A stretch of 64,000 nucleotides of DNA from Deltaproteobacteria bacterium (GCA_016183235.1 JACPFA010000034.1:1-64000), one strand, 5' to 3'. Positions 28,566-36,998 are shown, numbered from the stretch's first letter. Notes: a model not told the origin generated them from the sequence alone. Numbers and translations are program-made.

Positions 28566-29679
28566 AGATTCGCGGCACTCGAGCGCTCACGGCGCAAAAT
28601 AATTCATAGGCAATGGTATCGATTTTATCGGCCAATTCTTCTGCACAAAGAGTTTCGCCCCATAAAGTTACTTCATCTCCCATCGCAACTTGTTTCAAAT
28701 CGGTGACATCAATCATGGTGTGATCCATACAAACCCTGCCAATCACGGGGCAACGCTGGCCACGAATCACCACCTCTCCACAGTTCGAGAAGGACCGTAA
28801 ATAACCATCAGCATAGCCCGCTGCCATCACCGCCACCTGGGTGAGCCGCTTGGTCACAAACGTGCCACCATAACTAATGGGAACACCCGCGGCCACTTTT
28901 TTAAGGCTCATGATTGAGGTTTTAAAATGCATCACAGGTTTTAGCTGGGCCTTAGTTTTGAACCGTGCATGAGGATAGGCACCATAGAGCATAAGGCCAG
29001 GCCTCGCCCATTGATAATGAGCCATGTTCCCTGACAAAATGGCTGAGCTATTCGCTAAATGAATAACTTCTGCTTGGGGAAAGGTTTTTTGAAACTTCTC
29101 TGCCGCTTGTTGAAAACGTTCGTATTGCAATTGAGTTGGCCCATCTTCTTGAAGATCGGCACAGGCTAAATGGGTTAACAAACCTTGCACCTCGATATGC
29201 GGACATTGTTGTAAACGTGGCAAAAAACGATCGACTTCCTCCGGTAAAATCCCTAAGCGCCCCATGCCTGTATCAACTTTTAAATGAACTTTTAGCTTAC
29301 GGGTGGTTCCGCTTAAATCTTTTTCAATCCTTTCCAACTGTGCCTCGTGAAAAAGGGTGAGCACTACTTTTTGTTCATCAAATAATGAAAGTGGAGCTTT
29401 AAAAATACCCCCCAAGCATAACAAGGGGCTTTGAATATTGGAGTTACGTAATTCTAAGGCTTCTTCTGGGCTGGCCACCCCAAAACCATCGACGCCTAAA
29501 TTTTCTAAGGTTTTAGCAACAACACTCGCCCCGTGCCCATAGGCATTGGCCTTGACAATGGGAATAAGCTTGACTTGCCCACCCACGAGTCGTCTTATTT
29601 CTTTAAAGTTGTGGGCCAAGTTTGCTAAATGAATTTCAGCATGAATTCCCCGATAGGAATGATTTTCCTTTTTTTCCAT
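28558..29679 (-). CDS. alr: Alanine racemase
   Basis: A 373-residue PLP-dependent alanine racemase supplying D-alanine for peptidoglycan. The PLP lysine lies in IPIVKANAYGHG; VDTGMGRLGI, the HLANSSAIL region, RPGLMLYGAYP, and the second-base tyrosine region (SYGGTF, AGYADGYLRSF) and CMDHTMIDVTD are present. Monofunctional length. First gene of the run into mlaE-F-D; divergent from the metallo-beta-lactamase-fold gene across 71 bp that contain two TTAGTCG motifs. Confidence 0.95.
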   Translation of the reverse strand: MEKKENHSYRGIHAEIHLANLAHNFKEIRRLVGGQVKLIPIVKANAYGHGASVVAKTLENLGVDGFGVASPEEALELRNSNIQSPLLCLGGIFKAPLSLFDEQKVVLTLFHEAQLERIEKDLSGTTRKLKVHLKVDTGMGRLGILPEEVDRFLPRLQQCPHIEVQGLLTHLACADLQEDGPTQLQYERFQQAAEKFQKTFPQAEVIHLANSSAILSGNMAHYQWARPGLMLYGAYPHARFKTKAQLKPVMHFKTSIMSLKKVAAGVPISYGGTFVTKRLTQVAVMAAGYADGYLRSFSNCGEVVIRGQRCPVIGRVCMDHTMIDVTDLKQVAMGDEVTLWGETLCAEELADKIDTIAYELFCAVSARVPRIYV

Positions 29680-29750
29680 TGTTAGTCGATATAGAAAGTT
29701 TTAGTCGCTAACACAACGGAATTCGTAAGTGATCTGTAAGGGAGCTTTGA

Positions 29751-30473
29751 TTGGAAATTCAATATTTAGGCCATTATTGTTTTACCATAAAAGGGGCATC
29801 TCAAACCTTACTCATCGACCCTGCGATAAGCCAAGAAACCTTTGCTAAAATCCCAGCGCCTGATTTCGTTCTGCTGACGAGTAGTTTGTATGGGCATTTT
29901 AATATCCCGGCTTTTAAGTTTATCCCTACTACTACCACCGTCATCATCCCTAAAGGCTTACGGCGATTTGTTAAAAAATTTATCCCCAACCCCTTATTTG
30001 AACTAAGCCCACAAGAAAGTGTGACTGCCCAAGGGCTTACAATCACAGCCGTACCCATTCACCTGTGGGGTTACCGGCTCTGCCCCTTCATCCTTCGGCC
30101 TAGCACGGGTTATCTTATCAAAACTGAAACTGCAAATTTATTTTACCCTGGCAACACAGGCTATGGCCCCAATTTTAAAAAGTTGGGACAAGAAGTGAAA
30201 CTCGATACCGTTATTTTGCCTTACCGAGATTTGCCCATCAGACAACTGCTGCACCACCGCACCCTTCATCCCAAAAATTTTGTTGCGGTCTGTCAAGACC
30301 TTGGCCCTAAAACCGTTTTGGCCCTCCCCGAATGGTTCCCCACCCACAATGGTGGAAACGCACATTATTTAGAACGGTTGCAAGAAGCCTTACTGAGAGT
30401 TTTTCCAAAAGATTCCCTCACCCAGCTTAAATTCGTCGACCCCGAATGGTTTTCTGCTATAGGTATAAGGTAA
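29751..30473 (+). CDS. Degenerate metallo-beta-lactamase-fold protein
   Basis: A 240-residue protein with the UlaG/NAPE-PLD-like metallo-beta-lactamase fold: the opening IQYLGHYCFTIKG, LLIDPAI, a later PGNTGYGPNF where active enzymes have a GDTGY-type metal-binding segment, and VILPYRD. However, the main HxHxDH motif is replaced by LLTSSLYGHFN, keeping only the last histidine, so most metal ligands are missing. It is probably not an active hydrolase of the usual type. The TTG start follows GGGAG at good spacing. It is divergent from alr and precedes the MntA-like gene by 12 bp. Confidence 0.65.
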   Translation: MEIQYLGHYCFTIKGASQTLLIDPAISQETFAKIPAPDFVLLTSSLYGHFNIPAFKFIPTTTTVIIPKGLRRFVKKFIPNPLFELSPQESVTAQGLTITAVPIHLWGYRLCPFILRPSTGYLIKTETANLFYPGNTGYGPNFKKLGQEVKLDTVILPYRDLPIRQLLHHRTLHPKNFVAVCQDLGPKTVLALPEWFPTHNGGNAHYLERLQEALLRVFPKDSLTQLKFVDPEWFSAIGIR

Positions 30474-30485
30474 AATAAGTACATT

Positions 30486-30938
30486 ATGAGATTTATTCCT
30501 ACGGTACAAAAAGCAACTCCCCTCCATCTCAAGCAAGTTTTACAAAAAAAATCCTTGCTTAAAAGACTCCTTCAAAAACAACTCATTGAAATCATTTTTA
30601 TCCACGGATCCTTGGCCAAAGATCAACTCAAACCTTTAAGCGACGTTGATGTGGCCATTCTGTTTAAAGAAAATGCCTCTAGTTATGAAAACTTACATCA
30701 AGCTTATGATACCCTCTGCAAATTTTTTAAAAGAGAAGATATCGACATTGGCGTTCTCAACCATGCCTCTCCTTTATTTGCCATGCAAGTACTTAAGAAT
30801 GGTATCCCTCTTTATTGCAGAAAAGAAACCTATTTAAAGCGATTTCGCTTGCAAGCAATTCAACGTTATTTAGCAACTAAACATTTACGCCGAATGTTTA
30901 ATGACTATGTAGAACAGTCTGTTTTAAGGAGAACTTAA
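30486..30938 (+). CDS. mntA: MntA-like antitoxin nucleotidyltransferase
   Basis: A 150-residue minimal nucleotidyltransferase with the GSx10DxD signature (G41, S42, D53, D55). In characterised MntA-HepT pairs MntA neutralises the HEPN toxin by AMPylating a tyrosine of HepT. Immediately followed (2-bp gap) by a HEPN gene. First of two such modules in the window; the two are diverged from each other. Confidence 0.85.
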   Translation: MRFIPTVQKATPLHLKQVLQKKSLLKRLLQKQLIEIIFIHGSLAKDQLKPLSDVDVAILFKENASSYENLHQAYDTLCKFFKREDIDIGVLNHASPLFAMQVLKNGIPLYCRKETYLKRFRLQAIQRYLATKHLRRMFNDYVEQSVLRRT

Positions 30939-30940
30939 CC

Positions 30941-31375
30941 ATGTCACCTTTGGACAAAGAATCCATTCGGTCAAAGCTTGCCCGCATCTTAAAAAACCTC
31001 AGGCAACTTAGCGAACTAGGAAAACTTTCTTATAAAAAATATATTCAAGACATCAAAAATACTTCAACAGCCGAACGCCTGTTGCATGTTTCAATTGAAG
31101 CAATGCTAGACGTCGGTTCCCATATCGTCGCAGAAGAAAAACTAGGAGAACCCCTTGAATATAAAGATGTCTTTATTTTACTTGTTCAAGCCAAAATTCT
31201 CCCCAAATCACACGAGCAAGCATTTATTAAATTGGCGGGGTTGAGAAATAGAATTGTTCATTTATACGACGAAATTGACCATCGTTTACTCCACAAGGCC
31301 CTGAAAAAAGAATTGGGTGACTTTGAATTATTTGTCCGTTCGATTATTCGCTACCTTCGTTCAATGAAACGCTAG
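30941..31375 (+). CDS. hepT: HepT-like HEPN toxin
   Basis: A 144-residue all-helical HEPN protein (DUF86/HepT type) with the catalytic motif Rx4HxY: R102, H107 and Y109 in LRNRIVHLYDE. HepT proteins cleave RNA, and Y109 corresponds to the tyrosine modified by MntA. The motif is intact, so the toxin is predicted active. Cotranscribed with the nucleotidyltransferase. Downstream come two tandem copies of GCGAGGGGGCAA. Confidence 0.85.
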   Translation: MSPLDKESIRSKLARILKNLRQLSELGKLSYKKYIQDIKNTSTAERLLHVSIEAMLDVGSHIVAEEKLGEPLEYKDVFILLVQAKILPKSHEQAFIKLAGLRNRIVHLYDEIDHRLLHKALKKELGDFELFVRSIIRYLRSMKR

Positions 31376-31497
31376 TCTGGGCGAGGGGGCAAGCGAGGGG
31401 GCAAGTCTTGACATGAGACAGGTTTGAGTTAAGCCTTACGTATTACGTATAACCTAATGAATCGTAGTAATAAAATTAGTGTATTTGGCTTGATATG

Positions 31498-31515
31498 GTA
31501 CATAGATATATGTAC
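31498..31515. promoter_or_regulatory. Candidate HicB operator
   Basis: GTACATA-GATA-TATGTAC, a perfect 7-bp inverted repeat with a 4-base spacer, ending 9 bases before the hicA pseudogene start. Position and symmetry fit autoregulation by the HTH-containing HicB protein downstream. Just upstream (about 31439-31451) is a TACGTATTACGTA motif that may be a second site. Confidence 0.45.
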
Positions 31516-31524
31516 TATCAATAA

Positions 31525-31710
31525 GTGAAAAAGCGTGATCTTGAAAGGGCTCTTATTAGATGCGGATAGTGGTTATTTAGGCAAGGCGGCAATCGTGAAG
31601 TTTAGACTAATGGTGAGCACAAAGTGCCAGTGCCACGTCATAAAGAAATTAATGAACTCACGGCGCAAAATATTCTTAAAAAGGCTGAAAAGAATCCTGT
31701 TAAGAAATAA
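31525..31710 (+). pseudogene. hicA: HicA toxin remnant with two in-frame TAG codons
   Basis: The frame from GTG 31525 to TAA 31708-31710 reads as a complete HicA mRNA interferase: KKRDLERALIRCG, stop, WLFRQGGNREV, stop, TNGEHKVPVPRHKEINELTA. The stops are TAG at 31567-31569 and 31603-31605. Both sit where HicA proteins usually have tryptophan (GWW and E.W.TNGE), so each can be explained by one G-to-A change of TGG. There are no frameshifts over the 61 codons. HicA normally inactivates mRNA by cleavage; the catalytic histidine region (GGN[H/R]) also shows Arg instead of His. Inactivated toxin beside an intact antitoxin. Confidence 0.8.
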
Positions 31711-31724
31711 ACGAAAGGTGTTTT

Positions 31725-32165
31725 ATGTGTGTTAAATTTGAAGGGAAATTGTGGAAAATAGGGCGATATTGGGCGATAGTTGTTCCTGCTTTGGACGTTG
31801 CAAGTCAGGGCAAATCAAAAAAGAATGCGCTCAATATGATTCAAGAGGCTGTGGAATTGATGGTTGATAGAAGGGGATTTGCAGTTAAGGCTGCCTTGCT
31901 GCCAAAGAATCAATTTGTCTTGCAAGCCCAACGAGCTAAGGATGATCGTTATCTACTTGCTCTGATGCTAAAAAATCAACGGGCAAAACACGGGTTAAGC
32001 CTTCGTGAGATTGCCGACCGTTTAGGTATTTCGAAAAATGCCTACGCACAATATGAACAAGCGCGTGCTGTACCTAGCATTACTAAAGTGGAAGAATTTA
32101 TCCATGTCATGAGCAAGCAAGTACATGTAGTTCTAGATATCATTGATGAAGCCTTAGTTGCCTGA
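31725..32165 (+). CDS. hicB: HicB-like antitoxin with C-terminal HTH
   Basis: A 146-residue protein with an N-terminal HicB-type domain (KIGRYWAIVVPALDVASQGKSKKNALNMI) and a C-terminal helix-turn-helix (LSLREIADRLGISKNAYAQYEQ). HicB binds and inhibits HicA and represses its own operon. An AAAGG site precedes the ATG, 14 bp after the hicA remnant. Because the toxin gene contains two stops, this is now probably an orphan antitoxin or DNA-binding regulator. Confidence 0.8.
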   Translation: MCVKFEGKLWKIGRYWAIVVPALDVASQGKSKKNALNMIQEAVELMVDRRGFAVKAALLPKNQFVLQAQRAKDDRYLLALMLKNQRAKHGLSLREIADRLGISKNAYAQYEQARAVPSITKVEEFIHVMSKQVHVVLDIIDEALVA

Positions 32166-32178
32166 GCAAAATAAAAGT

Positions 32179-32210
32179 ATGACGTTCCTTCGTCATTAAC
32201 TGCTTTTTTT
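32179..32210 (+). terminator. Possible terminator after hicB
   Basis: ATGACG-TTCCTT-CGTCAT, a short perfect stem, followed by TAACTGC and a run of seven T. It is placed correctly to end the hicAB transcript. Confidence 0.5.
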
Positions 32211-32315
32211 AAATTTGTTGATCTAATTGGAATTGAATAAGTTTAAACAACTCTAACCCCTGAATGGCCGATAATATCAGTGTCAGAGGGTCGTGGGCTT
32301 CTATGGGGAATTAAC

Positions 32316-34394
32316 ATGGGGTCTCTGGCTATTCAGGATATTCATACCCTACAGGACATCGGTGATCCGAACCTTCAGTTTATCGAAGTTGAAGGGGGGC
32401 AATATGAGGTTTGGCTGACAAATCCAGAAACGGGAGATCCACTTTATCATTATTCCGGTAAAGAAATTCAAGCCTTGGCCCAAGCTTGGCGGGACTCGCA
32501 AAACAAGGCTTTTTCTCAATCAACTCGTTTTTTTGTAGATGATAGCAAAAATTATCTCAAAAACACCTACCCTGCTAACCACCGCTGCTATGGAAAACCC
32601 ATCGTGGCTTTTCCAACAAACGATCAGCCACTTTGTGAATCTGCAAAAAATACGAGTCGGGTATTAGTGGGCGAAGCTTGTTATCCCGCCATCAACATTG
32701 AAGCTCTTCCTAAACAAAAAGTTCTCAATATTAAAACCATGTGCCAACTCCTAAATGAAGTACCTAAGGAATTTGATGAAATCGCCATGATTTATGATCC
32801 GCGTAGCAAAATGATCTTTATTGAAACAAGCGACAAAACTTTTATGGCGGGTCGTATCAATTTGGCCGGAGAAGGCCCGCTTGCACGCTTAATAGAAAAA
32901 GCCGAGAAAAACCCCACTCAACTAGTGAGTTTCACCATGAAAACAGAGGTCTTTGGTAAGGCACGGTTTGAAGAACCCGCCTGTCTTACAAAAGATGGTC
33001 CACATTCTCAAGATGGAGGTGGATGCGTCGATCTTTATCTAGAAGGAGACATTCGAATCTCTGTATTGTTTGAAACGGGCCAATATAAGTTTCAAAATCA
33101 AGCTGCCTCTTTTGAAAACCAACAACATTTCTGGGAGCTGGTTAATTCCATGGGGCCCATCAACAAGGCAGAACCCAACATTCACAAAGCCAACCCCTTC
33201 TACGAATCCGAACCTGCCATTGTTCGCAAAAAATCTTTCGTGGTCCGTACTGGCCGTAAAATTCCAAATGGACAGAAAGCTCATCCAGAATCGTCTGGCC
33301 ACTCCCGAAATATCATATTCGGATTTATAAAACAGGCTGTGAGAGGAAATAGTTCCTACATCGCGGCCAGACGATTTGAGACAAATAAAACTGCGCTTGC
33401 AAGTATTCATCACCAAGGATCCATTGACTCGGTACAAGCTCTGCCGGGTCGCATCATCAGCCGTTTTAAAATAAGTGATGGTATTGAGGCCATTCAATTT
33501 GAATCTCCCGATACTTTTACCAGAAAACCAACCTATCATGATGCCTCGGGCCATGTCGGCAATTACGAATTTGTGGTAAGGGGAAAAGGTGGCCTTAATC
33601 GTGAAGCCACACGCCAAGAACTTGAAAGGGCCTTTGACAGTCAAGTCGGTAGAACAGAGCCCTTTGTTTTAGGCCAATATCATGCCCAAGTAAAATTAAC
33701 AAAAGGCGATGGAATCGCCGCTAACGGTGAAGTGATGCAGCTTTACCATTATCAAGATGGCCCAACGAAAAGAGACCTAACCATTTACCAGCCCGAACAA
33801 CCCATAGGAGGTCCACATATCCTCTTATCAGTTTTTGAAAATGTAATCACAAATCTTCCTATTCATGTGCTTAAGAATATTCGAAGCATCCGCTTTACCA
33901 ACAAACTTCGTAATACAAATGAAAGTTGGGTAGGAAGTGCAGAAGGGGTATTCTTTGATGACAAAGTAAAGATCAACGGTAAAACCTTTCACGTGAAATC
34001 AGATGGTACGATTTATGATCTTACAATTTATCTTTCTGCACCCGGAATACAAACGCATGGCGCTGCAAACACATTATCCCATGAAATAGGGCATAGCTTA
34101 GAAAAGATGGACCCTTCTATTCGAAATAAAATCTTGTTAGCAGCTAAACTTGATGGCAACCTCTTAGAACATACTTATAGTCTATCTCATTGGCAGGAAC
34201 ACATAGCCGAGGCTATCCGGGAATATTTGATGACAAGGCCCGAAGATTATCGTGCTAAATATCCCCACCGAGCACGGGTCGTTGAAAATTTGTTATGGGG
34301 TAAAATCAAAGCAATCTCTCCAAGAAAACAGGATACGCGGGACGATCTTAGGGTTGCTGCAAGATGGCCACTCCCCTTCAAATACCCAAAGTAA
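32316..34394 (+). CDS. Large protein with C-terminal HEIGH zincin domain
   Basis: A 692-residue protein ending in a gluzincin-like domain: SHEIGHSLEK gives H601-E602-x-x-H605 (numbered from an in-frame GTG at 32280), with a third ligand probably E644 in EHIAEAIREY. Organisation of this segment, including an upstream VFENVITNLPIHVLKNIRSIRF strand, resembles the C-terminal part of the giant protein at 416-7672, so the two are likely related. The remaining 550 residues are unassigned. The ATG at 32316 with GGGGA six bases upstream is preferred over GTG 32280. No signal peptide is visible. The 3' end overlaps, on the other strand, a truncated membrane-protease-like gene. A toxin or effector protease is possible. 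Confidence 0.75.
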   Translation: MGSLAIQDIHTLQDIGDPNLQFIEVEGGQYEVWLTNPETGDPLYHYSGKEIQALAQAWRDSQNKAFSQSTRFFVDDSKNYLKNTYPANHRCYGKPIVAFPTNDQPLCESAKNTSRVLVGEACYPAINIEALPKQKVLNIKTMCQLLNEVPKEFDEIAMIYDPRSKMIFIETSDKTFMAGRINLAGEGPLARLIEKAEKNPTQLVSFTMKTEVFGKARFEEPACLTKDGPHSQDGGGCVDLYLEGDIRISVLFETGQYKFQNQAASFENQQHFWELVNSMGPINKAEPNIHKANPFYESEPAIVRKKSFVVRTGRKIPNGQKAHPESSGHSRNIIFGFIKQAVRGNSSYIAARRFETNKTALASIHHQGSIDSVQALPGRIISRFKISDGIEAIQFESPDTFTRKPTYHDASGHVGNYEFVVRGKGGLNREATRQELERAFDSQVGRTEPFVLGQYHAQVKLTKGDGIAANGEVMQLYHYQDGPTKRDLTIYQPEQPIGGPHILLSVFENVITNLPIHVLKNIRSIRFTNKLRNTNESWVGSAEGVFFDDKVKINGKTFHVKSDGTIYDLTIYLSAPGIQTHGAANTLSHEIGHSLEKMDPSIRNKILLAAKLDGNLLEHTYSLSHWQEHIAEAIREYLMTRPEDYRAKYPHRARVVENLLWGKIKAISPRKQDTRDDLRVAARWPLPFKYPK

Positions 34395-34666
34395 GCAAGG
34401 CTAAGAATCACCACCACTAAAAGCCCAGAACCCATCCCTATCCAAGCTCCTTGTCCACTTGGCTTTGAAAGCAATAATTTTCTTTTTTGAACCCACAAAA
34501 TCCAAGCCAATGGCAAAGAAAATTGGATGAATTTAGATGCACCATACAAAATTTGAACCCAATGGCTCTGAGCCAGCACTTCAAAATAAAACCACGTGGC
34601 AAAGGTAGGAAAAATGAAGGCAAATCCCAAAACTAAATAAGTTTGTGTTCTGTTGTTTTTTATCAT
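34247..34666 (-). pseudogene. Truncated CPBP-like membrane protein
   Basis: A 139-codon frame whose first 95 residues look like the beginning of a CPBP-family (CAAX-protease-like) membrane protein: LVLGFAFIFPTFATWFYFE, YGASKFIQFSLPLAWILWVQ and GAWIGMGSGLLVVVILSLAY. After that, the frame runs antisense into the 3' end of the zincin gene and no longer resembles the family. The region that would contain the catalytic glutamates is missing. The simplest reading is that the gene was cut off when the neighbouring sequence arrived. Its start overlaps the stop of the upstream small membrane gene (ATGA). Confidence 0.55.
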
Positions 34667-34968
34667 TGTTTTTTTCTAAATTTCATAATCAGTGCTGCCC
34701 CTATATAATAAATTATTCCTAAAAAATTAATGAGGATATAGAGTCCGTATGCCCAATACCATTCTGAATAACCTTGCCTGTAACACCAAAAAATAAAAAA
34801 ATAAGCTCCAGTGTATGAAACTATCTGTAATATAAACCCAATCAAATAAGGTTTAAATAATTTACCTTTTCCCCTTACTAACAAAAGATAAACCACGGGG
34901 ATCAACAAGCTCCCAAAGTTACCCATCAATCCATAAATATAACTCGGTATTTCATCTATACTAACCAT
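34663..34968 (-). CDS. Small membrane protein, three to four helices
   Basis: A 101-residue, strongly hydrophobic protein with three probable membrane helices (about 14-31, 39-62 and 69-93) and a basic C-terminus (KFRKKQ). I do not recognise the family. It overlaps the start of the truncated CPBP-like gene, so the two were once an operon. The AT-rich 125 bp upstream contain an 11-bp inverted repeat, TTAAAGTCATA (35014-35024) and TATGACTTTAA (35057-35067), possibly regulatory. Confidence 0.6.
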   Translation of the reverse strand: MVSIDEIPSYIYGLMGNFGSLLIPVVYLLLVRGKGKLFKPYLIGFILQIVSYTGAYFFIFWCYRQGYSEWYWAYGLYILINFLGIIYYIGAALIMKFRKKQ

Positions 34969-35093
34969 ATTTAAGTTACCTCTTTTTCAAAAACTCATCT
35001 CTTCGCTTGTGGGTTAAAGTCATAAAAGACTTAAAATCAATATAAAAAAAGCCTTATATGACTTTAAAATATTGGGTATTGCAGAAGGCAATC

Positions 35094-35618
35094 TTATAGA
35101 GCAAAATCGTAACTGATTATCAAAGCGCTGGGTTCCTTGATTTCTAAGGCGCAAATAGCATCGCCACAGGGGAGTGATAGAATTTTATTTTCAATTTTGT
35201 GGTCGCTCGTTTGAGCACGTATGAGGGCTCGTTCAAGGATATTCTTATTAGGGGCATTGGATCCTTTAAGAATAGGGGTTTTTTGCAGTAACCCCAGCGC
35301 CTTTTCTAAAACAGTTTTCTTATTCGTTGGAAATAAGCCTTTTATATTTTCATAGGTAAAACTGAAGGAATAATGAGCGCAGCCTCCAACTTCATAAATA
35401 ATCTTGGTGCCATCTTTCATCAAAAGAGATTCGGTTAATCTTTTACCTTCAAGATATTTTTTAGGGGGAAAGACTTCCTTTACCTCAAGGCTCTTCGCAT
35501 CGAGCAAGGGGATAACGGCAGTTTCTTTGGGCAAGATGCAGCCAGAGTCTTCTGCCCTCACAGGCGAAGTTAAAAGATAAAAGCACAGTAATGCCACAAC
35601 CATTATATTTAGTTTCAT
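35094..35618 (-). CDS. Secreted hypothetical protein
   Basis: A 174-residue protein with a signal peptide (MKLNIMVVALLCFYLLTS, cleavage probably after VRA). The mature part has four cysteines (two near CGDAICALEI) suggesting disulfides. No family recognised. The start overlaps the stop of the gene before it (ATGA), so the pair is translated together. Confidence 0.7.
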   Translation of the reverse strand: MKLNIMVVALLCFYLLTSPVRAEDSGCILPKETAVIPLLDAKSLEVKEVFPPKKYLEGKRLTESLLMKDGTKIIYEVGGCAHYSFSFTYENIKGLFPTNKKTVLEKALGLLQKTPILKGSNAPNKNILERALIRAQTSDHKIENKILSLPCGDAICALEIKEPSALIISYDFAL

Positions 35619-36076
35619 ATCTTATTAGAAAACTCCGAAATCAGAACCTGGTTTGCTTTTTTCTGTAATTTGACAATGACTTCCTGTGGCCAACTGGGGT
35701 CGATCACAACTTTGCATATTATTTGATCACGTTGGTGCTTGAGAAGGATTGCCTTCAAATGATTTTTCCAATTGGGAGAGTAGTCTTGCCCTTGCACGAT
35801 GGGGTCATAGCCTTCATGAGTCATGACATACCAAGCCTTTTTCAAACCTTCTGGAGTCATGTATTTTGAAAATTTACTTTTAAATGTTCGCTGTTTCAAA
35901 TTCGAAACGGTATCGTGGTAGGATAAATATTCATTATAAAAATCTATCAACATTTCGCAAGAATCGCTTGCCAAGATTTCCCGCCCTGAAAAAGATATGA
36001 CAATGAAGGCAACGAGAGAAATAAAACTAAGTTTCTTTAAGTTAAGCATAATAAAATTTTTGGTTGCCTTGAACAT
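35615..36076 (-). CDS. Secreted hypothetical protein
   Basis: A 153-residue protein (or 144 residues if it starts at the ATG at 36049, which gives a more typical signal peptide: LKKLSFISLVAFIVISF). The mature part is basic and mostly helical with two cysteines. Family unknown. Cotranscribed with the next secreted protein. The first 65 bases of this gene have a diverged copy at 42027-42093, evidence that this locus was once duplicated. Confidence 0.7.
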   Translation of the reverse strand: MFKATKNFIMLNLKKLSFISLVAFIVISFSGREILASDSCEMLIDFYNEYLSYHDTVSNLKQRTFKSKFSKYMTPEGLKKAWYVMTHEGYDPIVQGQDYSPNWKNHLKAILLKHQRDQIICKVVIDPSWPQEVIVKLQKKANQVLISEFSNKI

Positions 36077-36141
36077 CTCTAATCTTATTTAATTTATATT
36101 AGCCTTGACTAATAATTAGTTTAAGCTTATATTTATTTCTA

Positions 36142-36474
36142 GTGAAGGTAAAGTTTTATTTGCTAAGTTCTGGCAGAAGCCCAGTTGAGGAATTCCTTCA
36201 AAATCAATCCGACGGAATTCGCGCAGACTTTTTAGATGCCATCATGCTCTTAGCTTCTGGCCATAATCTTACGATGCCGATAAGTCGCAATCTTTCTAGT
36301 GTTTACCCAGGGCTCCATGAAATTCGCCTAAAAGACAGAAATGGGCAAGTACGTATCTTCTATTTTACTAAAAAGGGAGATGCAATCTATTTACTTCACG
36401 CTATGCGCAAGAAAACCCAGGAAATTCCCAAACGGGAAATTGAACTGATCCTCAAAAGGATTAAGGAGGTATAA
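36142..36474 (+). CDS. RelE/HigB-family toxin (Gp49-like)
   Basis: A 110-residue phage-derived Gp49-like/HigB protein. The pattern FYLLSSGRSPVEEFL, GLHEIRLKDRNGQVRIFYFT, and AIYLLHAMRKKTQEIPKREIELILKR matches ribosome-dependent mRNA interferases of the RelE superfamily, with the basic and aromatic residues at the expected positions. GTG start. One base before the HTH antitoxin gene, the toxin-first order typical of HigBA. Confidence 0.85.
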   Translation: MKVKFYLLSSGRSPVEEFLQNQSDGIRADFLDAIMLLASGHNLTMPISRNLSSVYPGLHEIRLKDRNGQVRIFYFTKKGDAIYLLHAMRKKTQEIPKREIELILKRIKEV

Positions 36475-36475
36475 A

Positions 36476-36757
36476 ATGGCTTGGAAAGAAATGAATATTG
36501 AAGAAATTGCTGATTCTTTTGGCATTAATATTGAGGAAGTGCGTGCCAAGCAAAACCTTATCCAATTAATTATCAAAGAACGAAAGAATAAAGGTCTTTC
36601 CCAAAAATCTTTGGCTAAAAAACTAGGTGTTACGCAAGGAAGGATTGCACAAATTGAATCTGGAATTGGCACTGCCCAAATTACTTTCGATGTACTTTTG
36701 CATATCCTTTCAGAACTTGGCTATACTTTTAAAATTATCACCAAGAAAGCAGCGTAA
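36476..36757 (+). CDS. HigA-like XRE-family antitoxin
   Basis: A 93-residue protein with an XRE-type helix-turn-helix (KGLSQKSLAKKLGVTQGRIAQIES) that should neutralise the preceding RelE/HigB-like toxin and repress the operon. GGAGGT precedes the ATG. The last 30 codons have a decayed copy at 42094-42186. Confidence 0.85.
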   Translation: MAWKEMNIEEIADSFGINIEEVRAKQNLIQLIIKERKNKGLSQKSLAKKLGVTQGRIAQIESGIGTAQITFDVLLHILSELGYTFKIITKKAA

Positions 36758-36772
36758 AATGAATTATATTTA

Positions 36773-36934
36773 TCAATGACAATGATATTCCCCATACACT
36801 AATCCCCACCGTTCACAATTTGTCCAGCAATGGTGGCAGCCTGCCCTGTCAGTTCCACCAGGATGAGCCTCTACTTGGTTAAAATTAAGACTTCCTATTA
36901 AGATCAAACCTACTATGAATATTAGGTATTTCAT
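36773..36934 (-). CDS. Small secreted Cys/His-rich protein (YHYH-like)
   Basis: A 53-residue gene with AAGGAG at good spacing from its ATG. A signal peptide (KYLIFIVGLILIGSL, probable cleavage after VEA) precedes a 30-residue mature peptide: HPGGTDRAGCHHCWTNC and GLVYGEYHCH, with four cysteines and several histidines. This matches the small GGTD...GCH...NC..WG...GEYHCH unit found alone or at the end of secreted nucleases. It may bind metal or be disulfide-linked; function unknown. Its neighbour at 36999-37238 belongs to another such small secreted family. Confidence 0.7.
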   Translation of the reverse strand: MKYLIFIVGLILIGSLNFNQVEAHPGGTDRAGCHHCWTNCERWGLVYGEYHCH

Positions 36935-36998
36935 AACTTGGCTCCTTAAAAAAAATCAAGAGCCGGATCTTTTCAAAACCGGCCCTTTCTTTATTAAA

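Noticed and set aside
31525-31710. TAG recoding to tryptophan
   Set aside because: TAG ends several ordinary genes here (addB, thiC, purE), so general reassignment is ruled out; mutation is the simpler explanation.
31535-31735. A 66-residue open frame overlapping the start of hicB
   Set aside because: It is in another frame of the hicA remnant. The HicA reading, despite two stops, has clear family resemblance; this frame has none.
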